A DNA stretch of 64,000 nucleotides from Perca fluviatilis (lineage: Eukaryota > Chordata > Actinopteri > Perciformes > Percidae). The stretch covers positions 27,361,579 to 27,425,578 of the forward strand of contig NC_053114.1 of the NCBI RefSeq assembly GCF_010015445.1, in the 5' to 3' direction. A program made the position numbers and the translations under genes. Shown here piece by piece: positions 53,549-64,000 of the stretch. Positions within the stretch are counted from its first letter, which is position 1, and each line of letters starts with the position of its first letter. The notes below the pieces were generated by a model. The model was not told where the DNA came from and ran no database searches. It saw nothing but the letters and a program-made list of their open reading frames with translations.

Positions 53549-53567
53549 TTTTAGCTAGATGTACATA

Positions 53568-55194
53568 CAGTGCCTTGCGAAAGTATTCGGCCCCCTTGAA
53601 CTTTTCGACCTTTTGCCACATTTCAGGCTTCAAACATAAAGATATAAAACTGTAATTTTTTGTGACGAATCAACAACAAGTGGGACACAATAATGAAGTG
53701 GAACGAAATTTATTGGATATTTCAAACTTTTTTAAGAAATAAAAAACTGAAAAATTGGGCGTGCAAAATTATTCAGCCCCTTTACTTTCAGTGCAGCAAA
53801 CTCTCTCCAGAAGTTCAGTGAGGATCTCTGAATGATCCAATGTTGACCTAAATGACTAATGATGATAAATAGAATCCAGCTGTGTGTAATCAAGTCTCCG
53901 TATAAATGCACCTGCTCTGTGATAGTCTCAGAGGTCCGTGTAAAGCGCAGAGAGCATCATGAAGAACAAGGAACACACCAGGCAGGTCCGAGATACTGTT
54001 GTGGAGAAGTTTAAAGCCGGATTTGGATACAAAAAGATTTCGCAAGCTTTAAACATCCCAAGGAGCACTGTGCAAGCGATAATATTGAAATGGAAGGAGT
54101 ATCAGACCACTACAAATCTACGAAGACCCGGCCGTCCCTCTAAACTTTCAGCTCATACAATGAGAAGACTGATCAGAGATGCAGCCAAGAGGCCCATGAT
54201 CACTCTGGATGAACTGCAGAGATCTACAGCTGAGGTGGGAGACTCTGTCCATAGGACAACAATCAGTCGTATACTGCACAAATCTGGCCTTTATGGAAGA
54301 GTGGCGGAAGAAAGCCATTTCTTAAAGATATCCATAAAAGTGTCGTTTAAAGTTTGCCAAAAGCCACCTGGGAGACACACCAAACATGTGGAAGAAGGTG
54401 CTGTGGTCAGATGAAACCAAAATCGAACTTTTGGCAACAATGCAAAACGTTATGTTTGGGTAAAAAGCAACACAGCTCATCACCCTGAACACACCATCCC
54501 CACTGTCAAACATGGTGGTGGCAGCATCATGGTTTGGGCCTGCTTTTCTTCAGCAGGGACAGGGAAGATGGTTAAAATTGATGGGAAGATGGATGGAGCC
54601 AAATACAGGACCATTCTGGAAGAAAACCTGATGGAGTCTGCAAAAGACCTGAGACTGGGACGGAGATTTGTCTTCCAACAAGACAATGATCCAAAACATA
54701 AAGCAAAATCTACAATGGAATGGTTCACAAATAAACATATCCAGGTGTTAGAATGGCCAAGTCAAAGTCCAGACCTGAATCCAATCGAGAATCTGTGGAA
54801 AGAACTGAAAACTGCTGTTCACAAACGCTCTCCATCCAACCTCACTGAGCTCGAGGTGTTTTGCAAGGAGGAATGGGCAAAAATGTCAGTCTCTCGATGT
54901 GCAAAACTGATAGAGACATACCCCAAGCGACTTACAGCTGTAATCGCAGCAAAAGGTGGCGCTACAAAGTATTAACTTAAGGGGGCTGAATAATTTTGCA
55001 CGCCCAATATTTCAGTTTTTTATTTGTTTAAAAGGTTTGAAATATCCAATAAATTTCGTTCCACTTCATAATTGGGACCCACTTGTTGTTGATTCTTCAC
55101 AAAAAATTACAGTTTTATATCTTTATGTTTGAGGCCTGAAATGTGGCAAAAGGTCGAAAAGTTCAAGGGGGCTGAATACTTTTGCAAGGCACTG
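53568..55194 (+). mobile_element. Tc1-like transposon copy 2 (1,627 bp)
   Basis: Same element as at 5653: ends CAGTGCCTTGCGAAAG and CAGTGCCTTGCAAAAG, flanked by TA (53566-53567 and 55195-55196), with long inverted repeats (53568-53780 and 54981-55194). It inserted six bases beyond the target duplication of the LINE fragment, so it is at least close to, and possibly younger than, that insertion. Confidence 0.95.
53959..54975 (+). pseudogene. Tc1-like transposase pseudogene, three 1-nt deletions
   Basis: The first 117 or so codons match copy 1 closely, including the helix-turn-helix region, which here reads KAGFGYKKISQALNIP. Relative to copy 1 there are single-base losses near 54305, 54339 and 54431. 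The shifted reading hits TGA at 54412-54414 within the first catalytic aspartate motif. Because three losses sum to three, the original frame returns, and the rest (from MVWACFSSAGTG at 54529 to the stop at 54975) is open, with QDNDPKHK and NPIENLWKELK intact. The gene is non-functional as it stands. Confidence 0.92.
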
Positions 55195-56670
55195 TAATAA
55201 ATGAGTCTATGTTTGGGCCTTTGGAGTGGAAGATAAGAGGAAAGTGGTATAATCAAATATGAAGTGTGCAAAGAAGTTGTGATCTGAGCAACACGATTTT
55301 CACTGACCAAACGGAAGCATAATAACATAACAGAGTGGGACAAAAATCTTAACTGTGTGGGTTTGATTGTGACTTTGTTTTTAACTTTTAACCCACATGA
55401 GTGAAAACAGGCCCACAAGCAGGAATGTAGACTTCATAGTCCTGGGCCTTGGTGGTCTTTGCTCACCGTTTATGGCCACATCAGTGCTTGTGGGAACTAT
55501 TTCCATCACAGTGCATTTATCATGGATCTTGATTTTGCACGAGACCATAAGCTGCTTATGGCTCCAGATGAAAGGTTCAGTAGGGGTTACAGTGAAAGAA
55601 TGTAAGATTTGTCTGAAGACTTTACCATGCACTGGTCATATGATACATCTGCGCTTTGAATGTTTTGATTTTAGTGGACCATGTCAAATGTTTTATCCAG
55701 TAGATGTACTGTAGTAGTGTGCTTCTTATTCTCATTGTGTAATGGAATATGTGTGATTGATTCAACTGTTACTTAAAAATGTGTAGAACAACAAGCTACT
55801 AATCTGTGGAGAAAAATGACAACTACTTTCTTGCAGTGCAGTGAGGAAACGTAAGGGTTGTCTGTAGCTGGAGAGAGGAATCTAAAATGCTTCCTGTCAC
55901 TGTGTCAGCAAGATGAAACAGCTCTTACGTCACACACATTAGCCCACAATGCTATCAACTGTACAGATCTACATCTGGAGGTCTGGCATAATATTGTAAA
56001 AGTGTACAAGCTGTTGCAATGCATTGGCTGTAGGTTAAACTACACAGTATACAGTGTATAAGCCTAATGGAGGGGGACCTTAGCCTGTTTCTTTTGTTAC
56101 TTTTAAGATGTGTAGAAAAATGTGGAAAATAAATGTTCATGTCAATGTCATTTTAGATTATAAATGAACGAAAACTGATTTCCACATAAAAACATTTTGT
56201 TATTTAATACAGCAAAAAAATGGTGCATTGGAGAAAAAGTAACACTAAAAGGACAAATAACATAATTTTATTTATCTAATTTTTTTTTGTGGCATTTTGA
56301 CACATTTTGCCTTTAACAAATATTGTGCCTCCTGCTATTTAGATTTTGCACTAGTACATTTTGCAGTTTCGATAAAATTCTGATTAATTGCTCACCCCTA
56401 ATATACACTATGTTACAGTAAGTGTGTGAAGATTGTGAGCTCTCCCTGTGCTGTGTGTGTTATTGGTTCGATGTACCGTTGTGGTTACATAAATATTAGG
56501 ACATGATGTTCCTCTTGTAACTCTATATCACAAAACTGGTGTCCTCAGTTGAAACCAGTGAAACCATGTAGAAATGATACTTAGTACTTCGATTAAATGT
56601 AATTTGCATCTGGTAAATCAACCAGTTGGACTGGAAAGGCGACAGACAAGACAGCAGACCAAATGCCTAA

Positions 56671-57259
56671 AGGCTCTGACACACCAACCCAATTATTGGA
56701 CGTCGGACAGTCTGGCGAGGTCGGTGACTCGACTCTGTTCGGTGTGTTCCGTGCCGTCGTCAGTCGGAGGAGCCGTCGGCATCCATTTTGGCCGATTTGA
56801 TTTGTTGAATCGGCCAGTGGGCAGTTGGACTCAATGACCAATCTGATTGGTGGAGTACTAGCCCTTGACTAGCGAATCAGTGCTTCTTCCACAAGAAGAA
56901 GCCCGAGAGCTGACAACGTCAGTATCTTCTTATTACTGGCCATCATATTTTCTTCCGTTCAGCGAGTAATGGCAACAACGATCCTTCTTCCTATCAACAT
57001 GATGATGAAAACCATGACTGACGACAGCGTGCTCTGTGTTTACTAGGTCTAGAGAGATGTTCCATCATTTCCGGTTTTCATCTTTTTGGCGACAATACAG
57101 ATTAGCGCCGCCTGCTGTTATGGAGACGTATTATGTCTTGCGCACTCATAGAACGTACGCTCAAGTCGCTTCGGTGTGTTCTGACGCACTTTTTTGAGAG
57201 GCAGCTGTCCGACTGCATTTCTGCTGACAGTCGGCCGTCGGGTTGGTGTGTCAGAGCCT
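56671..57259. mobile_element. Harbinger-like MITE (about 589 bp)
   Basis: 20-bp perfect inverted ends, AGGCTCTGACACACCAACCC and its reverse, are each flanked by TAA/TTA (CCTAA before, TTAAC after), fitting the 3-bp TWA target of PIF/Harbinger. The subterminal parts are also inverted (TCGGACAG/CTGTCCGA, CGGTGTGTTC). No transposase is encoded. Confidence 0.75.
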
Positions 57260-57403
57260 TAACACAGAAGTGTTGGTGTTGACGGAACTGCATGAACAGA
57301 TTGAGGGAATCAGTCCCTCCAATCTGCATCACCTTTAGCCTGCAGAGGAACTTAAAAAAAATATATATATGATGTTTTGCCCTTACACAGCCATAGTCCA
57401 CAC

Positions 57404-57421
57404 ACACACACACACACACAC
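57404..57421. repeat. short (CA)n
   Basis: Nine CA units in the intergenic region. Confidence 0.9.
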
Positions 57422-57643
57422 AGATGTTTTCACTTGTGTTGCCAGCTTACTTCTCTCAGGATGGTGTGGATAAGTACTGTACAAACTAGACTTGATTGAC
57501 ATCGCCCTCCCTCTCCTGTTAGTTCTGTTGCACCTGTTGACGGAGCAAATTACCTTGCTATCATTCTTATTGGTCCGTAGAGTTTTGTGACATCACGTTA
57601 CATTACATTAATTACTATTAATTACATTAAAAGTTGCCACAAT

Positions 57644-58180
57644 TAGGGCTGGGTATCGCTCAAAACTCTTCGATACCGGTACCAAAACCAATACTGTGAC
57701 TTTGATACCGGTTCCTAAACGATCTACCAATTTTATAAAATTGGTAGATAAAATGTATACTTTATTTAATTTATTTTATTACAGGGACAGTGCATATTAA
57801 TAAACATTTCTGCCAATATGCCAGAGTTAGCCAGAAGGCTATTTTTCATCTGCAGTCCCTAGACAGATGGTAAAAAAGTCACCCTAAAAGGGCACAAATC
57901 TTTTTATTTATTTCTCAGCTCCTACTACTTGAGCCGTCTCTGTGTAACGTAGAGTGTTTCCTATGTGTCTCTACGACGTGTAATGTTAGACAGCCAATCA
58001 CAAACATTATTAGATCTTGGTAGAAGCATGCTGCTTGCTTATTGGCTCACTGACGCAGATGAGATTAACTCCTAAAGTATTGAAATTGGTTATTGAATGA
58101 CATGGTCTTTTTCGATACTCGATACTTAAGAGGTAACTCGGTTGGTGCCTAAAAAGTCTTGAATTCAGTACCCAGCCCTA
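57644..58180. mobile_element. hAT-type MITE (537 bp) with internal palindrome
   Basis: The ends TAGGGCTGGGTATCG and, reversed, TAGGGCTGGGTACTG lie inside an 8-bp target duplication with one change, GCCACAAT (57636-57643) and GCCATAAT (58181-58188). Inside is a perfect 28-bp palindrome (57722-57749, ATCTACCAATTTTA then its reverse). A segment at about 57780-57895 looks like a separate nested repeat. Confidence 0.8.
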
Positions 58181-58504
58181 GCCATAATGTAATGAAAAAA
58201 TAGTGTGCGTGGCAAGTGCACTATTTACTGCTAACATTCCCGCAATGCAATGATGATTCCAGGGAGTGTCTATTATATAGAGAGCAGTGAATGAGTGACA
58301 CAAGCACATTATTATATTTTTATTCTTGCCCAGACAATAATAAGTATTGTGTTATTCTATTACTAACTAATAACTAATGCCATGCAATTACCAAAACCAA
58401 CAATTAGTTAGTCTCTCTCTCAATACTCTCCAACCTAACCTTTCTGGGTTAGACTATTGAGAGTATTTAATTTATAGTCCCAGCCCAGGGACATAGTCTG
58501 GCAT

Positions 58505-58700
58505 TGCCAGACCTGTTTTCACAGTGCTATTTCAGTGCTGAAGTAAGGTCTGGCTACACCGCTTGTCATTCTGGGATATGGGTGGGAAAAAACACTCTGG
58601 CTTGTTTGTATTTCTTTCAATCAATCACAATCGTCTTGGGCGGCACTAATCTTCGGATGCAGCTACGGTGCCCTTGCAAAAATACTGTAGATAGCAGAAG
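58505..58700 (+). repeat. dispersed repeat fragment (related to 4228-4385)
   Basis: It shares the motif order GTCTGGCTA, CATTCTGGGAT, TCAATCACAATCGTC and GGGCGGCACTAA with the copy before the PRTG Ig2 exon. The two copies are diverged and non-coding. Confidence 0.6.
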
Positions 58701-58915
58701 GGGAAGAGAATCGGATACCAGGCTTTATTCTAGCATTGTACTTCCGGTAGACCAGACTACAATGGACATGATCCTCTGTCATTGCTTCACAATTTCACTG
58801 TGTCATTTGGGGGATAGGAAAAAGTACTAACACTTCATTTAAAGATGTATTTCTTTGCAAAATAGTGTGATTGTTGGTTGACTGAGTTGTTTTGTTTGTG
58901 TGTTTCAGAAATTAA

Positions 58916-62192
<3,277 letters not shown>

Positions 62193-64000
62193 AATGAATG
62201 ATGATGGTTTCACATCTATGCCCGTAATACTGAAACAAAATAGGAAGGCATCCAAGGTTAACCGTGGAGTATATATATATATATTTACTGATAAACTTTC
62301 ATTGACATGCTGTATTATTTGTCTGTGAAGAGATAAGTGCTTTTTGAATGTAGGTATTTTATTTGAATTCATATAATGGGTCTTTTGACTAATTAATTCA
62401 TATTGGGGATATTTATTCTTATGACGTCTTGCTGAAATGTCCAACTTTAGTCATCAGTCTGATATGCTGATCATACTTAGGGTCATATGAACGTTGTGCT
62501 CAAAGTCGCAGCAAAGAGTGCTGCCCTGCCAGGTGTGCTATAGATATACTGTTAATAATCTTTACTTGCTGTAAAGTTAGCGTAGATTCACACTGCAATT
62601 AAGTATGTTTCTCTTTGCACAGTCAGATACATGTTGACTGTGATACCTGCAGTCATGGTTTAATGATGGAGATAAATTTGCCAAGAAATTTACTTTTAGG
62701 AAACTTTAGTTACATACTATTGATGCTCTGCTGAATACTGCAATCTCATTGTTGCTTACAATGTTTGCACTTATTTGTCTCCAAAACGCAAATTATAGAA
62801 TACGGTCTGGCCATGTCATTGACACTTCATTATATACAGGGACATGTTTGGCCAATAATTACAAACATTGGTGCTCAGTAGTTTGATAAAAGGAATAAAT
62901 ATGTCAAAGTAAAACCTTAGCAGGAACTCAGGTAATTCAGGTTGTTTATCCTGCCGTATGATGGACCCATGCAATTTTTTATTTTTTATTCCCTCAATAT
63001 TATTAGAGAAAGAAATATAAATGCAAAATCTTACTTTAGCTTTTGTAAACATTAAGTAGCACCAGCTGGTAAAGCTGACCCTCAGTCCCCTGTATAGCAC
63101 ATTTTTATCATTATTCACCTGTGACAATGCCTTCAGTTTTAAAATGTACATGTTTTAAAGTATACAGGAGAGATCCTAGATACTCATATCTTATGCCCAG
63201 GATGATAACATATGGATATTGGTTATCACATAAAACAATGACCATCTCTTTATTTTGGGCATTTTTAGGCCTTTATTGACAGGACAGATGAAGACATGAA
63301 AGGGGAGAGACATGCAGGAAAGGGCCACAGGTCAGAGTCGAACCCAGGCCCACTGTGTCAAGGAGTAAACCTCTATATATGGGCGCCCGCTCTACCAACT
63401 GAGCTATCCGGGAATTCAACAATGACCATCTCTGCTGCCATTATAAAAATAAATACACTTTTTTCCAAATAAAACTTCAGGGAATATGAGCACAGGTGCT
63501 ATTTCACACAGCAAATAGTATGTTTTGATGAGTAGGGCTATTGTTTAAGCCATCATTTCCTAATTACATTTATCCTAAGACAATATGCATCAGGATCTGA
63601 GGTAGCCAAACACATTTCTGACAGAAACCCTGTTTTCAAGTGTTAGATGCAGTAAAAAGAGGTTAGGTGTTCGAGGACATCAATGAAGGCTAAGCTGTTG
63701 AATTTGTGGATTTTTTAACCCCAGATTTTTTTATTGGTACTTAGGCTATTTTATGAATAAGGCAGTAAGACAGGGCCTCCATTTCAATTTACTTTTAAAA
63801 TTCTAATGCTCACCCTTTCAAATCTGTTTATAATACTACTGATATTTTATATTATATTTTAATAGCTTCACACACAAATCCACATTATTTGTATTATGCC
63901 TACACTGTCATCCTTTGCTGTATAAAAGGGTGGAAGTGAAGTTTTAGTTAAGACACACAAGTCCATTTTTCCATGCGCTCACAGATTTGAAAAACTACCA
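62193..64000 (+). other. RAB27A 3' UTR and downstream sequence
   Basis: AT-rich non-coding DNA. AATAAA at 62894-62899 is a candidate end for RAB27A, giving a 3' UTR of about 0.7 kb. A SINE lies at 63250-63417. I see nothing else in the stretch. Confidence 0.45.
63250..63417 (-). mobile_element. tRNA-derived SINE, copy 4
   Basis: Same family on the minus strand: GTCAGAGTCGAACCCAGGCC (B-box side) and GCTCTACCAACTGAGCTATC (A-box side). It has a perfect 16-bp target duplication AACAATGACCATCTCT (63234-63249 and 63418-63433), the longest of the four. Confidence 0.9.

Larger units (their letters stand above)
48700..58900. other. intergenic region and probable RAB27A 5' leader intron
   Basis: No coding exon is supported in this 10-kb stretch. 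Possible non-coding first exons of RAB27A end at 49379 (CCACG|GTAAGTAA) and 49553 (GGCTG|GTGAGTTT), both in a locally GC-richer segment. The rest is filled by TA repeats with inverted arms (49969-50187), a doubtful hAT-like relic (about 50977-51708), a LINE tail plus Tc1-like copy (53140-55194), a Harbinger-like MITE (56671-57259), a hAT-type MITE (57644-58180) and a dispersed repeat (58505-58700). Confidence 0.6.

Noticed and set aside
56593..56841. Minus-strand 82-codon frame
   Set aside because: It lies inside the Harbinger-like MITE and resembles no protein; its openness follows from GC-rich element sequence.

Overview
This is vertebrate nuclear DNA, almost certainly from a teleost fish, probably a percomorph. 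The evidence is split genes with GT-AG introns, long CA/GT and TA microsatellites, abundant Tc1-like, hAT-like and other DNA transposons, fish-type LINE fragments and a tRNA-derived SINE family. There is no prokaryotic organisation. Genes were identified by reading spliced exons and comparing them with remembered vertebrate family sequences; no database search was run.

Layout. 1-4489: intron or 5' flank of PRTG holding a minus-strand LINE reverse-transcriptase relic (about 2038-2975) and two unexplained exon-like blocks. 4490-24001 (+): protogenin (PRTG), lacking its first exons (signal peptide and Ig1), with 17 phase-consistent exons from Ig2 to the cytoplasmic tail, and a long 3' UTR to about 27790. 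27790-29700: intergenic. 29700-40976 (+): CCPG1, nine coding exons, 833 codons, 3' UTR to about 41690. 41697-46691 (-): PIGB, twelve exons, 525 codons. 48336-48491 (+): PIGBOS1, a 51-residue mitochondrial microprotein, head-to-head with PIGB. 49000-58900: about 10 kb of repeats with possible RAB27A leader exons. 58925-62192 (+): RAB27A, five coding exons, 220 codons. 62193-64000: 3' UTR and repeats.

The order and relative orientation CCPG1 > < PIGB, PIGBOS1 >, RAB27A > match the human 15q21 block, which confirms the assignments; human DNAAF4 and PYGO1, which lie between CCPG1 and PRTG, are not seen here. CCPG1 (ER-phagy receptor), PIGB (ER GPI mannosyltransferase) and PIGBOS1 (mitochondria-ER contact regulator of the unfolded-protein response) all bear on ER homeostasis. 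RAB27A controls lysosome-related organelle and exosome secretion. PRTG is a DCC-family receptor-like adhesion molecule of the early embryo.

The most notable sequence-level observations are: an apparent U12-type AT-AC intron next to a GC-AG intron in PIGB; two Tc1-like copies carrying damage in different transposase domains, one of them hidden by a compensating frameshift pair; a near-perfect 68-nt hairpin in the PRTG 3' UTR; the PRTG stop codon lying inside a GT microsatellite; a family of SINEs with clean target duplications; and several non-autonomous DNA transposons with readable ends.
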